Shown here: positions 33,121 to 45,090 of the stretch, in pieces
Layout: each line of letters starts with the position of its first letter
Numbering within the stretch: position 1 is the first letter of the stretch
Assembly (NCBI GenBank): GCA_009617715.1
Contig: VTFK01000437.1
Location: forward strand, 1-64,000
Direction of reading: 5' to 3'
Source: Plectrocnemia conspersa
Lineage: Eukaryota; Arthropoda; Insecta; Trichoptera; Polycentropodidae
DNA: 64,000 bases
Notes under the pieces: model-generated
Databases searched by the model: none
The model's input: the letters and a program-made list of their open reading frames with translations, nothing else
Told to the model about the DNA's origin: nothing
Made by a program: the position numbers and the translations under genes

Positions 33121-33602
33121 CTAAAATAAGAAAATTAGATAATATTAATTCATATATCAATATTTATCATAAGATATTATGTATTAAATATGTTGCCGTC
33201 GTCGTTCTTCGTACGACAGGTGTTATTAAATATTTATGAAAAAAAATAAAGTAAATGAAAAACAGTATTTAGTTGTATATAACATTTTTATAGTTGTACA
33301 ACATTCTTATGTGATACATGTGAACTTAAAAAAAATATTCATAGCGGTGTGAGCCATCGTCCTTCTTCGTAGGACAGGGAAAATTATTATTAAATTTAAA
33401 AAAATTTAAGCTGAAGGAATTTGATATTAAAAAAAACAGTAAATTAAAAATAAAACTTCAGTTAAAAGTAATAAAAATTTAATTATTTTATAAAAACAAA
33501 AGCGAGGTTTACAAGTCTTAATTTAATTTCAAAATTAAGTTAGCAAATCTTTATCGACAGCTTATTTATAAAAATACAAGGGTAGAAACGGTTAATAAAA
33601 TG

Positions 33603-33787
33603 TTAGTGGTTGTGAGTGGCTTTTAAAAAAATTATAACATTGTGTGCCGTTTGCGCTGTTGCTTTGCATCCACGTCGGCGCATCGAACAATACCAGTATG
33701 TTTTTTCACTGCTTTGCTTGACTTTATAATATCTGTGGTGGTTGATTTTGAGCAGATACTTTCCTTTTGACGACTGAGTGAATTCGG
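33603..33787 (-). CDS. mod(mdg4): FLYWCH terminal exon with C-x6-C spacing
   Basis: Acceptor TTGCTTTTAG ends at 33788. It has 60 residues: EFTQSSKGKYLLK, INHHRYYKV, YWYC-SMRRRG-C (six residues, no STH histidine, three arginines), 17 residues, HNH, stop. GY is HH. The loop change makes the finger unusually basic. Confidence 0.75.
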
Positions 33788-34002
33788 CTAAAAGCAAAAT
33801 ATTCAAGTTAAATTGTGATTCGTTATGTATTAAAACAGAGAAGAATTACATGTATATCTTATATATAATTGTTCTAAGCCGCACTAGCTTTAAAATAAAA
33901 CGCTTTATGTTCAATTTGTTACTCTGTAATCGTATCACTCTGTATGAACGGTTTCATTTCAGAGCCCCGAAGGATTGAATTATTTTGTTTTTAATTAGAG
34001 GC

Positions 34003-34090
34003 TTTGACTGTCGACAAGATGGCAATATGAATTTGACTGTCGACAAGATGGCAATATGACTTTGACTGTCGACAAGATGGTAATATGACA
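34003..34090. repeat. Short tandem repeat, three copies of about 28 bases
   Basis: TTTGACTGTCGACAAGATGG followed by CAATATGA (or TAATATGA) appears three times in a row from about 34004 to 34090, with only one or two base differences between copies. A further AAGATGGTTGACAG follows as a partial unit. Confidence 0.9.
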
Positions 34091-34375
34091 AAATGATAAA
34101 GCAAGATGGTTGACAGTAACATGATAATAATTTTCATAATTTTTTTAAGTGCGTTGTTCGATTTAATTGAATATAAATATTCAGATTGCCAATTAACTAG
34201 GCACGTTTTACCTATGTAAATTAAATATATACATAATACGTGTAAGGATTATAGCTATACACTTATTAAACTATATAAACAATCTTTGTAATGAAATCTT
34301 TAAATTTTGACTTTCGTCGACGGGTTCCGAGACCAAAAAGTGAGTTTTTGAGTTACAATATATAAAAATAGAATG

Positions 34376-35260
34376 CTACGAACTAAGGTATCATATGCAA
34401 ATAACTGACGGATCGTTAATGTAAAAGGCGTTCCTCATAACAAAGCCAAGCATCTTGGAAGATTTATCACAGACGTCTCGTACCTCCGCTTGCTCTCAAA
34501 AGTGATTCCGAGATCTTTAGTGGAAGTTTCTCTAGGCAAAATGTTCTCACCGAGATCGTAGGAATAAACTGATGGCGAACAGGATCGACAAAATGACACA
34601 GTATGGAGATTTCTGACACTAAAAGGCAGACGGTTAACGGAAGCCCATCTCCATAGAGTCTAAATCACTCCGTAGAGAGAAGTCCGCAATAGATTTTAAT
34701 GGATTTATACAATTTACAGAAGACAAGTTGAATTTGTAACTGCCGTATTTATGTCATTAATAAATAGCAGAGGGCCCAGATTGGACCCTCGAGGAACCCC
34801 CAGAGGGGTGAAATATTCTCTCAACAATCGGCCACCATATGTTACAAACCATCTATGATCGCCCAAATACCTCGAGAATAACAGAGTTAAATCATCCGAG
34901 CAACCGAGGTTCGTCAATTTTTTTAATAATAACCCATGACAAACCTAGTCGAAGGCCTTTTTTTTTTGAAAAATTTGTATATACAACGTCTACTTGAATT
35001 CCCTCATTAAGAAATTTTGTCACCGTTTTGGTGAAAGATAGAAGATTAGTAACAGTGGAACGGGTGGAACGAAACACATGCAATTGGTCCAACAAAATTT
35101 GCCGAAAGTGATTTAGACATTATATGAATAATTGTTTCAAACAATTTAGCAGGAGCTGACAACACTGCGACTGGTCTACAGTTCTTAATACACAATTTGT
35201 CACGCTTTTTATGAATAGGGTGACTTTTGTGCATTTCCATAGATCAGGAAATGATGATGT
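34376..35260 (-). mobile_element. Non-LTR retrotransposon fragment, best preserved copy
   Basis: Read leftwards on the minus strand: CRPVAVLSAPAKLFE, then STVTNLLSFTKTVTKFLNEG, VDVVYTNFSK (normally YTDFSKAFD, so the catalytic Asp is Asn), LGDHRWFVTYGG, GVPRGSNLGPLLF and INDI, then the downstream KDLGITFES-like part around 34500-34540. These are ordered motifs of a jockey/CR1-type reverse transcriptase. Frameshifts break it into at least three frames. Copies of parts lie at 25580 and 56560, all in the same orientation. Confidence 0.85.
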
Positions 35261-35660
35261 TTTGAGAATTAGATCAAAAATACGTTTTAGAGGAGCACCG
35301 AAACTGACTTCGCAAAACTTCAGAATGAAATCTAGTCCAGATTCATTTTATCAAAGCCGTATTTAAGATCTGAGCGCTCAGTTTCTTCGACGGTCGGTCA
35401 GTACTGAAGACCAAGAACAAGAAGAAGGAAGTGACTGAGCCGAAAGCGAAAAATATTCTTCGAAAACATAACGAATATATTACAATGATTATAAATATGT
35501 AATTGTATACCCGTGATAATCAATAGCCATATAAAAAAATAATCAATATGTTCCAATATTTTAGTTCCGATGTGGCAAAATATGTATCTACGTTATGGTT
35601 TTGAATCAATTTTTGTTCTTTGCGATTATTTTTCTTACAGAACAGCCAAATTCAGGATAT
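35260..35660. other. Retroelement edge and AT-rich sequence
   Basis: The first part (to about 35370) may still belong to the retrotransposon 5' region, with phrases such as ACTTCGCAAAACTTCAGAAT. A short GC-richer piece near 35385-35450 is unclassified. Confidence 0.4.
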
Positions 35661-35670
35661 TCAGATCAAA

Positions 35671-35798
35671 CTAATGCAGTATGTTCTTTATAAAAAGATA
35701 ATACTTGCTGACAGTGACTTCCACTTGAAATGATTCCCTTTTTTGTTCCAATTCTACGTTGTCGCCATAAATGTCATCAAATTGATCTATCATTGCTT
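35671..35798 (-). CDS. Possible non-FLYWCH alternative terminal exon
   Basis: A strong acceptor, TTTTTATTTATCTTTCAG, ends at 35799. Entry in the array's common phase 1 gives 41 residues, AMIDQFDDIYGDNVELEQKR followed by a Lys/Tyr/Phe-rich end and a TAG stop. The first half is strongly acidic. There is no FLYWCH motif. The intron end and first bases (CTTTCATTGCTTCTGAAAA on the plus strand) recur near 35992-36010 as a fragment. It could be an unusual isoform tail or an exon of another gene nested here, or chance. Only transcript data can decide. Confidence 0.4.
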
Positions 35799-35809
35799 CT
35801 GAAAGATAA

Positions 35810-38060
35810 ATAAAAACAATAAGATAATCAATAGACAAATTATTACTAATACACGGTAACTAAAAATAAACATTAACGGAAGTTACCATAGAGGATTAAA
35901 CATGTAGATCAGCATCTCTTCTTTAACTGATACACAAGTTGTTGTAATACGTTATATTTTAATTGTTTGCCATATGTATATGTTATTAGATCTTTCATTG
36001 CTTCTGAAAATTAACTGTAAACTATCCTATATAGTGGATAATCGCTTCTTGTTTAAAATGAATATCGGATTTTCCATTTTTACTACTTTTATATCTTTAA
36101 TTGGCAAATCACTGCTGTTTGTCTTCTATTATTTGATGCTAGAAAGTCAATAGTAATTTTGTTAGAATAACAGTGATTTATTATCCATAAACTAAATACT
36201 CACTTGCATGCTCATAATTTAAAGTTTTATTTATATTGTCTATAATTCCAATGCAAGTACTTCATTTCGTATCATCTTCAATTAACACTGTAAAAAATGC
36301 ACTGTGATAATAACTTATTTCACTGTTTATTTAACTGCACTTAACCGCGCGCGGCGTATGTTTGACAGTTAGAAGAGTTGTCATATGAAAACAAATATAA
36401 GTTAGTATATAGGGGAATCCTGATTTTGGCGCGTTTGAGAACGAACAACACAGTTGATTTTATCGATTAAAAAAAGTAAAACACATATCAAAATATGTAG
36501 AAAAATCATAAAGTTCTAAAAAAAAACATGATATAATAAAAATATATTTTTAACCTCAAAAAAAAATATGCTTAGTTTAAAAATGATTTTAAATATTATA
36601 TAAACAATGTGGATTTGTATTAGCTTCTCCATACAAAACAAAAGATGTAATAAATTTTAGTGAACATTGTCAATTTAAAGGTTTTATTTTAATTTGGCCT
36701 AAAAAATACATAGAAATGTAAACATTTTACAATAAAAAAAAGGCAAAATTATTAAAAATATAATGTTGCACAGAAAAATATTATACTTTAAAAAAATATA
36801 AATCAAAATAAAGACCCCAAAATTATTAATATTTTTAAAACACACATTGTGCTTCAATTGACTTTTGGTCTAAAGCAACACAACGGGTGTTCGATATTTT
36901 GAGTTTGTTTTTTTCTAACTAATAAATTGTGATTAAAAACCGGCTTTAATATTTACACAAAAAATAATTTAGCACAGGTGTATTCGATACAAGCAGACAA
37001 AAGAAATGCTTTTGTTAAATTTTGCTTATTAACTGTGATTTCTGAACAGAATTTACATATTTACGCTTTTTACTCGTATTTATAAAAACACAGGTTATAT
37101 AACAAAAAATATTAATAATTTTTGTACAATTTTATTAATAAATAATATACAATATATTTAACGTTGCTATATTATAATCAGACGTTTATAAGTGACTAGC
37201 TGTGTCACTCAGCTTTGCTCTTAAACTTACTTACATACATTACACTCATATCGCACAAACATTGTATTAATCTATCTTAAATTTATAATTTAAAATGTTG
37301 GGTGATATGATATAAAGCATATGTGATACATAATTTTAAAATCGGATTTTCATTTTTTAAATAATCTTAAATGTATGATATTTTTAAACTTTCTGTGCAA
37401 TAAATATAAATACGCTTATGATTCCGTGCTAATCGCTCGTAAGGAGACAATCATAATAACTACATTTTAAAACATTTATGAGTTAAGGCACATCGCTCAT
37501 TATTTTATAAGTTACAATATAAAGTATATACTATTTGTTTAACTAATATAAAAACTGTTCTAATTATATAAAGAGCAATATGACAATCTTGAAATTGTGC
37601 AATTTCTTTTAAGAAATAGTGGGCAAATAAGTACATCGTTTATTTAGAATTTTGGTGGCAGAATATTTCTAAGAAATAAAATTAAGTAACAATAGTTATT
37701 ATGTTTGTGCTTTTATGGACAAGCTTTTAATCCGTCATTGATGAAAAACGATATAAAATAAAAAAGTCTGTTCCACCACGACAACGCCTCATCTCTGATG
37801 AGGCGTTGTCGTGTACTCAACAATAACCAAAACCTATTATTTTAGCCTTCGTATAATTTTTCTTACAAAATTTAGCAATGGCCACCTCAAGCTTCTATCT
37901 ATCTCTACAATTAAATATATTCTTATCTGGAAGGTTATTTAATGAAGTAGGAGCTAATAACCAAGTTAGGTGTTTATTTTTAAGCGCTTAACAGATTGCA
38001 TTTTAGCACAAGGATATTTAATTTTATACTATCTCAGAAATTTGTATACATAGACGAATC
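35810..38060. other. Longest exon-free stretch inside the array
   Basis: About 2.3 kb, mostly AT-rich, with no FLYWCH remnant. It contains a repeat of the CATTGCTTCTGAAA phrase (35997), a GC island CTTAACCGCGCGCGGCGTATG near 36340, and the perfect hairpin at 37777-37813. It divides the YTYYK/HWYC block from the YTYCK/KQHW block. Confidence 0.5.
37777..37813. repeat. Perfect hairpin, 17-bp stem, 3-base loop
   Basis: CACGACAACGCCTCATC, loop TCT, GATGAGGCGTTGTCGTG. It is GC-richer than its surroundings and the stem is exact, so it is either young or maintained. Confidence 0.9.
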
Positions 38061-38071
38061 GCTTAATTTTG

Positions 38072-38280
38072 CTATGTCTTCTGAACTTTATCGTGATTGT
38101 GAATATCTAGAAAATTAACTATTACATCATCAATAGTGTGCACCAAAGCCTTACATCCATATTTTTTGTGAACAGAACATCGCCAGTATTGTTTACTATT
38201 AATTTTTCTTTGCTTATGATAGGTGAAGCCGGAGATTTTCAACAGAGTGTTCCCAGTTCTTGATGCAGTGACGAATTCGG
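38072..38280 (-). CDS. mod(mdg4): FLYWCH terminal exon (KQ-W subtype) with tail
   Basis: Acceptor AATTTTAG ends at 38281. There are 68 residues: EFVTASRTGNTLLK (one residue longer before the Gly than most), ISGFTYHKQ, YWRC-SVHKKYG-C, 17 residues, HNH and a DKVQKT tail. This S-R-T-G start recurs in exons 49339 and 54722. It is the first unit on the left of the KQ-W block. Confidence 0.8.
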
Positions 38281-38289
38281 CTAAAATTA

Positions 38290-39870
38290 TAACAATTGTT
38301 TTAATCATATAAAATACATAACGAATTACAATATATATATATCAATTAAAAAAACACTATACAAAGATAACAACACTTTACTTTATATAGCACTAAACAC
38401 GATTTTACCACAATGATAAGATAATTCTATTAAAACATAAAAGCATATGTTTAATTTTTTACTAACAAAGTCTCGTTTTTAATTATCTTTGGATTGAAAA
38501 ATAACACTTTATCGCTGCCTAGTACACAAGTATTGCGCCATGGTGTGCACCAGTAACCTGCAAAATTTGCATACAAAAAATACCGTAATTACTATGATTA
38601 ATGGACACTTCCAATTTGGAATCTATCACTAAATGTACCAAAAATGGCGTTTTAAATCCAATGCAAACCAAAAAGAAATATTTTTATTAAATTTATGTAG
38701 CATATATTTCTTAATGTGTAATAAATACTTAATTTTGGTATTGACCCAGAGAGAGATTTTCAAATTTTTTCTTGTCAGTTACCGTTTAATTTGCATTTTT
38801 ATTATTAACTATATTAAAATATGATTATATGATTTGTAAGAATGTTAATAGCCATAAATATTTTTCTTGCACTTAAGTTTTAATAACCAAATATCCAGAT
38901 ATTATTAAAAAAAATGTGTTTAAAGTCCCGACTCATTATTTAATAATGTAGTAATTTTAACTTGTAAGCTTTTTACGTTCATTAAATTAGAAGTATTTAT
39001 TAAATAAAAGACATGATAATGTAAAAATTATGATGAGATTAATAAAACAGATAATAATTAATGTCGGACATCGTGTTTCGTACATTTTGGAATATTATTA
39101 TTAGATTTCAAGTGAACTGTTACAAACAAAATATATATATTTTTTTCGGTTTAACTAAACTATGGTTATTACAAATCTGCCTAAATGAGGCGATTCAGTA
39201 ATGTAGTGTTCTTTATTGTATACCCTTGAGTATTCACGAAATTCTTATGCGAATTTGGCTGAACTCTCATTGTTCCAATGCGGAAACGAAGTGTTGGTTC
39301 TATGTCAAATTCTAACTGTCTGAATTATACAAAGAAAGTATATTCAAACTTAAAATTTTTCTATTAATTATCGATCGTCAGGTCAATTTGAAACAGACTA
39401 TTTATAATTGTCTTACATTTTTTTTTTGTTGAACTGTATCTGTGTAAAATGACAATAAAATCAACATTTTGTCTATGTTAGAACAAACCCAGTTTATAAT
39501 CAAGTGCTTTGAATATATTTAAGAACGAAGTTCTTAATCAATAACAAGATCACAAATAAAGCTTTTAGCAAGTCCTTGTGCCTATTATTTCAGAATGAAA
39601 TTTAATACATATATTAAATAAAAACAAAACTGGTTATGAATAAAAAATATTTTACTTATACATATATTTTTAGTTTTTAAATTGAAGCCATATAAATATT
39701 TTTTTATTCAAATAAAGAATAACTTTAACAATATAATTTTAGAAATTGACAATAGACGATTTTTACATTTTTTTAAAGTCAGTGTAAAATTTTTTATGTC
39801 AATTAAATAAATGAGATCATTTGTGATTAGATAACTAAAATTAAAAATTAAGTATTTATTTCCAGTTTTA
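38290..39870. other. AT-rich intergenic stretch
   Basis: No exon remnants recognised. Near 39060-39360 the sequence is slightly less AT-rich, but no frame or motif stands out. Confidence 0.4.
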
Positions 39871-39876
39871 AAAACT

Positions 39877-40064
39877 TTAGTGGTTGTGAAATTTTTGAAT
39901 ATAAACGATAACATCATCGATCGTATGAACTGTTGCTTTACATCCATGCTGTTTGTGCGTCGAACAACGCCAATGTTGTTTATGGTGTATTTTTTTATTT
40001 TGACAAAATCGGTAGTGGTCAATTTTAAGAATAGTTTTTCCCCTTTGTGAAGTAGTGAATTCAA
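39877..40064 (-). CDS. mod(mdg4): FLYWCH terminal exon (KQHW subtype), no ATG
   Basis: Acceptor CGTGTTTTAG ends at 40065. Phase 1 gives 61 residues: EFTTSQRGKTILK, IDHYRFCQN, KQHWRC-STHKQHG-C, 17 residues, HNH, stop. A longer 118-residue frame that starts at the same base in another phase is a shadow and must not be taken as the product. Zinc ligands are intact. Confidence 0.8.
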
Positions 40065-40472
40065 CTAAAACACGTTGATTAAATTAATTAAATTAAATAT
40101 TTTAATGGTGCTGGAAAATAAAATTAATATTACAGAGGAATTTCAAAGAATTTTATTTAGAGATACAGAAAAAAATCAAATGTGATTTTTGAAACAATAC
40201 TTTTTATTTTAAAATTACATTTCTACATGTTTATAAATTATATGTAGTATATATACGATTAACGTAATTTTGTAAATTATTCACGTTTACACATAGTGTA
40301 AATAGGATTAAAAAATTTTTTTGTTGATTTTAAATGTTGATTAAGTAAAGTGATGCATGGTTGGAAATAGTAGTTAAGGTATTAAATTTAATATACACAC
40401 ATATTTTAAAATATATAAAATCGCCATTTCAAACATTATATTTAAATATAAAAATATTTATATTGTACATTT

Positions 40473-40660
40473 TCAGTGATTATGAACATTTCGCATATAC
40501 ACGATAGTGTTATCAATCGTGTGTACTATAGCTCTACATCCACGGTAATTGTGCGTCGAGCAATTCCAGTATTGTTTAGGAGGAACTTTTCTGTGTTTAC
40601 AATATCTGTATTTACCGATTTTCAGCTGAGTGTTTCCTCTTTGTGATACAATGAATTCAG
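40473..40660 (-). CDS. mod(mdg4): FLYWCH terminal exon (YxYCK/KQ-W subtype)
   Basis: Acceptor ATTTTTACAG ends at 40661. The 61 residues read EFIVSQRGNTQLK, IGKYRYCKH, KQYWNC-STHNYRG-C, 17 residues, HNH, stop. The linker before KQ reads KVPP, with two prolines, which is unusual. The upstream ATG at 40691 is intronic. Confidence 0.82.
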
Positions 40661-40699
40661 CTGTAAAAATCATAATAAATAAATTAATCACATAAAATA

Positions 40700-41995
40700 C
40701 GATGTTTTATCAGTATTTAATACGCAAAATCATCAAGAAAAATAGAAATAATTAAAGTTGAATATGATTGTTTGTTTTCCATTCATATGACATGATGGTC
40801 TGACAAATAATATATGCAGGTAAAAAAAAAAATAATGAGAACGAATGATGACATTTTTATTGCTAAAGATACAAAAAAAAATATTTATAAAATGCTTTAA
40901 TAGATTTAGCATCGCTTCTTTGTATAAAAATACGTGTTTAAATAATAAAACAAATGTACAAAACCAAACTTGAACATAAAATAAATGTTTTTATTCACAT
41001 AGTTGTTCTAAGAATGTATCACTAATCACGCATATCTCCACTAAAACGACTAATTTTACTATGATGACATAATTCACTAAGCGGATCTATGCAATACATA
41101 ATTTTTAAATGTTCTGTAGTAACATGACATGCTTTAGCCCAATGCGTTACAACGGTGTATACACAATCACAACATATACAAATAAGTAGTAAGACTTCAG
41201 ACTAAAATCAGTGACATATATTTTAATATATAAATATTATTACAGCTTATAAACAATATATGTTACCAAGCACAATATACCTCGTTTTTATTTTCTATTA
41301 AATTATAAAAATCTATGAAAATGATACATCATATCAAATTGTCAGAAGAAAATGCTGGTTTGCCAAAAAAAAAACATAAAAGTACACGTTTATTACCCTG
41401 ATAATGCGTTTAAATTACAGAGAAGTTTGTAAAAAAAATGGCTTTTAAGCCCTCCGACGCACGAAAGATAAGTCATTGATTTATACCACTGTTACAAAAA
41501 ATATAATATAAATATTAATTATGCAGCTTATAAATACTGTATGGTGGTACTTTAAACCCAATTATATCATATGTTATTAAACATACTGTTTAAATGTAAT
41601 TATTAGTAAATGATATGCTTTCAGATGTATTTATTGAAAACATCTGTACAGTATCTACATTAAATTCATCTTCAATTAAATTATTATAAAATAATTTAAT
41701 AAATAAACATACTTCATTGATATTTACAATTGATTTTATAACTTTAGTATTTTATTTTCATACAATTTAATTTTTACTGTAGTATTTAGTTACCAGCATA
41801 ACATTTTGTATTGTGAGTGTTAAATAAACCTGTACTATGTGTTACATTATTAATTTATTTATAAGTTTTACGTTTCAGCTCCCATGCACCACCACTGATT
41901 GATATTGAATATCACAAAAATATCACAAAATTCATATTCCGTCATTTATGACAAACCTCTTTCGTAGAAGATCCTTTATCGTTTTTAATATCCCA
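40700..41995. other. Intergenic with a dispersed repeat fragment
   Basis: Near 41130-41200 the phrase CCCAATGCGTTACAACGGTG and following sequence matches fragments near 22645, 26567 and 43635. The rest is AT-rich with no exon signature. Confidence 0.45.
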
Positions 41996-42002
41996 AAAAT
42001 TG

Positions 42003-42193
42003 TTACCAGTGATTGTGAGAAGGATAAAAATAAACAATGACATCATCAACCGTGTGAATTATTGCTTTACAGCCACAGTTATTGTGCGTTGAACATTTCC
42101 AATGTTGTTTACAACGAAATTTTGAGTGTTTACAATACGTGTAGTTGCCGACTTTCAGCAGAGTTTTTCCTCTTCGTGAAGTAATGAATTCGG
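42003..42193 (-). CDS. mod(mdg4): FLYWCH terminal exon (YTYCK/KQHW subtype)
   Basis: Acceptor TTTTTTAG ends at 42194. It has 62 residues: EFITSRRGKTLLK, VGNYTYCKH, KQHWKC-STHNNCG-C, 17 residues, HNH, Trp, stop. A third cysteine sits in the loop next to the second ligand (NNCGC), as in 44128. The next exon on the right starts 173 bases away. Confidence 0.82.
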
Positions 42194-42366
42194 CTAAAAA
42201 ATAAATTAGATATGACATAAAATACAATTTTGATGACTTAATGTAAAAAAAAACTATCGTGAAATACTTATTGATTAAGATCGATTCAAAACACATTTGT
42301 AATAATAGAAATGGTAATATAATAACCTTTTCTTTACAAACTTTTAAAGATATTTATAATAATCTC

Positions 42367-42554
42367 TTAGTGATTGTGAACATTTTGTAAATAGACAATA
42401 GTATCATACACAGTGTGCACTATCGCCCTACATCCACGGTTATTGTGCGATGAACAATTCCAATATTGTTTTTGGTTGTTCTTTTTGTGTTTAGAATATG
42501 TAAAGTTGTTAATTTTAAGCAGAACTCCTCCTTTTTTAGAAGTAGTGAATTCAA
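42367..42554 (-). CDS. mod(mdg4): FLYWCH terminal exon (KQYW subtype)
   Basis: Acceptor TGTTTTCAG ends at 42555. The 61 residues read EFTTSKKGGVLLK, INNFTYSKH, KQYWNC-SSHNNRG-C, 17 residues, HNH, stop. The Tyr/Cys position after YT is Ser. Its 3' UTR, any poly(A) signal and the next exon's branch site and acceptor must share the 173-base gap to 42193. Confidence 0.82.
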
Positions 42555-42599
42555 CTGAAAACATAAAAAAAAAGACAGATTATTACCAATAAAAATAAA

Positions 42600-44120
42600 T
42601 GATATGTTAACTAAAAATGCACTTATTGATGACAGCAGCAGAGAACATATTTTTTGTCAATGTTATTACAATAACAGCTTTACAAGTATCTTTAAAAAAA
42701 CTACTTCATTGTGAGCAGAAACATTTTTTATACCTACTGCTGTCATATTTTTAAGTATAAACTAGCACACCTATCAGACATAATTTATGGCCTGAAGAGT
42801 GATAGTTGATGTTATTGCAAAATAATCACTGCTGCTGCTAGAATAAATTAATGTTATTTTAAAGTAGAAGAAAGTATATTTAATTTTTACCTGTTTCAAA
42901 ATCTTTAGCGTTAGAATATTTAGATCTAAAGTTTAGTGTCAAGATAGAGAATCATCTGCATACAGCGAGGCGTTAATAAAATCACGGATACAAGGGACGG
43001 GAGTTTTGGCTTCGCGATACTTATCGGTTAAAAGCGGGAGACAGGGACGAAACTTTTTTTGTACTGCGATGTTAGGGTTTAGTTTATCTACGCCCATCTT
43101 TTATCCTAAATATTTACTATTAAGAGCAGATATTTACATAATTAATTCTCACTAGACTGATTTTTTTTAACCAAAGCTAAGTCGAATAAAATAAAAAAAT
43201 TAAATTTCATTTATATTGTTTTTAAATTATTTTGCAGCAGGAAGTAAATTAATTAAAAATATATTAATTCAAAAATGGATTCACGGTTTTTATGTTGACA
43301 AAACTATATTCATTAGACGAAGAAGAAATTGATTTTATGGATACTTAGTTGCCTACTACAAAAGCCAGTAAACCAGAGAGATTTACAATATACTGAATAG
43401 CCTTAGCCAAGCAAAAATATATAGTTTATTTTATCGAAATCATTGGCATGTGTTCTAGAGCGAATATATTGATAAATAGCAAACAAAAACGATTTTAAAT
43501 GCTGGTAAAAAATAATAAAATCAATAAAAATTAAACGGATCGACGAAACCCATTTGATTAGCTCCACTGGCTGTGAGTTCAAGTTCTTATTTATTTTTAT
43601 TAAATCTTCCGTTGTAACCAGACAGGTATAAGCGCAATGCGTTACAATGGGGAAAATCTGTACTAACTAAATATGTTAATCGAATATAATGAATAATTAA
43701 AAGTAAGTATTAACTACCAGACTGAAAGTCTGGAAATGCAATTTTTTATGATTTATGCTTCATTTAATCTTAAGACTTTCGGTAAATGCAAAGAACCCAC
43801 CACCGGGGCTTTGCCCATGGCCAGTCGAATACGTCCCTCCTCCCTCAAATAATTGCGTTGCACGCTGCAGATGCTGCATCAACAGCAGCCGCGCCTCACA
43901 GAGAACTTGCACCCGCCAGAGACGTCGCGAAGTCACTGAGCTGCCAAAAAGGTTGGATACTGAGCAGTTTCCTGTAAAGTATCTTCCAATATCTTTCGCC
44001 TCGATTCAGGTTCAGATTTACCATTTTATTTGAAAACGTTATTGTTTTGAAAATATTTTTTTGATAAAAAATAAGTTGCTTTAAAAACTGATGTACACAA
44101 CTCAACGTTTTTATTTGATA
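42600..44120. other. Intergenic with repeat fragments
   Basis: At about 43010-43075 lies the reverse complement of the GTCTCCCGCTTTTAACC repeat seen at 21355 and 24515. Near 43640 is the GCGTTACAATGGGG fragment. At about 43790-43935 is a GC-rich piece (CACCACCGGGGCTTTGCCCA, then GCAGATGCTGCATCAACAGC) with two overlapping plus-strand frames that I judge to be transposon-derived. Confidence 0.5.
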
Positions 44121-44127
44121 ATAATTT

Positions 44128-44315
44128 TCAATGGATATGAACATTGTGAAAATAAACAATAACATCATCAACCGTATGAATTATAGCGTTACAGCCACAG
44201 TTATTGTGCGTCGAACATTTCCAATGTTGTTTACAGCCATATTCCTTGTGTTTACAATATGTGTAGTTGTCTAATTTAAGCAGAGTTTTTCCTCTTCGCG
44301 AAATAATATATTCAG
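44128..44315 (-). pseudogene. FLYWCH exon with intact frame but acceptor AG changed to TG
   Basis: The 61 residues read EYIISRRGKTLLK, LDNYTYCKH, KQHWKC-STHNNCG-C, 17 residues, HIH, stop, with no lesion. The preceding bases read AATTTTTG instead of TTTTTAG (44316-44317), so the acceptor dinucleotide is TG. The next AG, inside the exon, is not in phase 1. The exon is therefore probably skipped although its protein is perfect. A sequencing error is the main alternative. Confidence 0.75.
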
Positions 44316-44392
44316 CAAAAATTAAATTAAAAAGAAAATTTAAAATACAATTAAAAAAATGTAATGGCCATTTTAATAGTTGTGACTAGCTT

Positions 44393-44418
44393 CGGTACCT
44401 CACGACAGTGAGGTACCG
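44393..44418. repeat. Perfect short hairpin, 11-bp stem
   Basis: CGGTACCTCAC, loop GACA, GTGAGGTACCG. It lies about 80 bases upstream of the exon at 44128 on the transcribed strand. A phrase TAATAGTTGTGA flanks it on both sides (44375 and 44431), suggesting an insertion with target-site duplication. Confidence 0.8.
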
Positions 44419-45090
44419 ACAGTTAACTTTAATAGTTGTGATGTGAAAATAAATGATAAGATACTTTTACATATTCTTTATTGACAAAATTTGTATTTAA
44501 ATCAATTTTAGGCAGATTTTTTCAGCAGTATGTTATGTATTAAACTTTAACGTAATAGAACATTAATAAATAATTAGATATAATCAAAAGGTTTTTATTA
44601 TGCTTTATTATAAATTATATAATAAACAACAGTAGATTCAAACAAACTATATAAGTGAAGACTTGACATTTCGGTTTGAATATGTTACAGTTAAAGTGTT
44701 AAATTATGATTAAGTATACAATGACTAGACAAAGCATGCACTGACTATGAGTTTTAATTATAGATTACAGCGCTACATTTTATGTATTAATTGTAGAGCC
44801 AATAAAAAACAATGAACACCCTCTGCAACGAATCTAATTAAAAGGAAGATTATATAAATTTACAAATGCAACAGGATTTAACTTATATAAATAGTTTAAA
44901 ATACCTAATAAATATATAAATTATTTTGAAGACAAGTGAGAGCATACAATGACTAGTTACATTGTTCATAAATTATTTTGTGTGTACTGTAACTAAAGTG
45001 ATTTTAGAGTGCATACTTTGCCTGGTTAATTTATGCATTTTCGAAATGTCCACTTGACCTGTAACATATTATAATTGCTGACTTTTTTAC

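Noticed and set aside
34003..34090. Spaced repeats as a CRISPR-like array
   Set aside because: Only three direct copies with no spacers between them, in a eukaryotic context. It is a plain tandem repeat.
39708..40064. 118-residue minus-strand frame
   Set aside because: It is another phase of the FLYWCH exon at 39877-40064 plus downstream AT-rich sequence. The true frame has the full zinc-finger motif.
43755..44033. Plus-strand frames of 92 and 63 residues in GC-rich sequence
   Set aside because: The two overlap in different phases and the phrase CACCGGGGCTTTGCC is part of a dispersed repeat seen elsewhere. No domain recognised.
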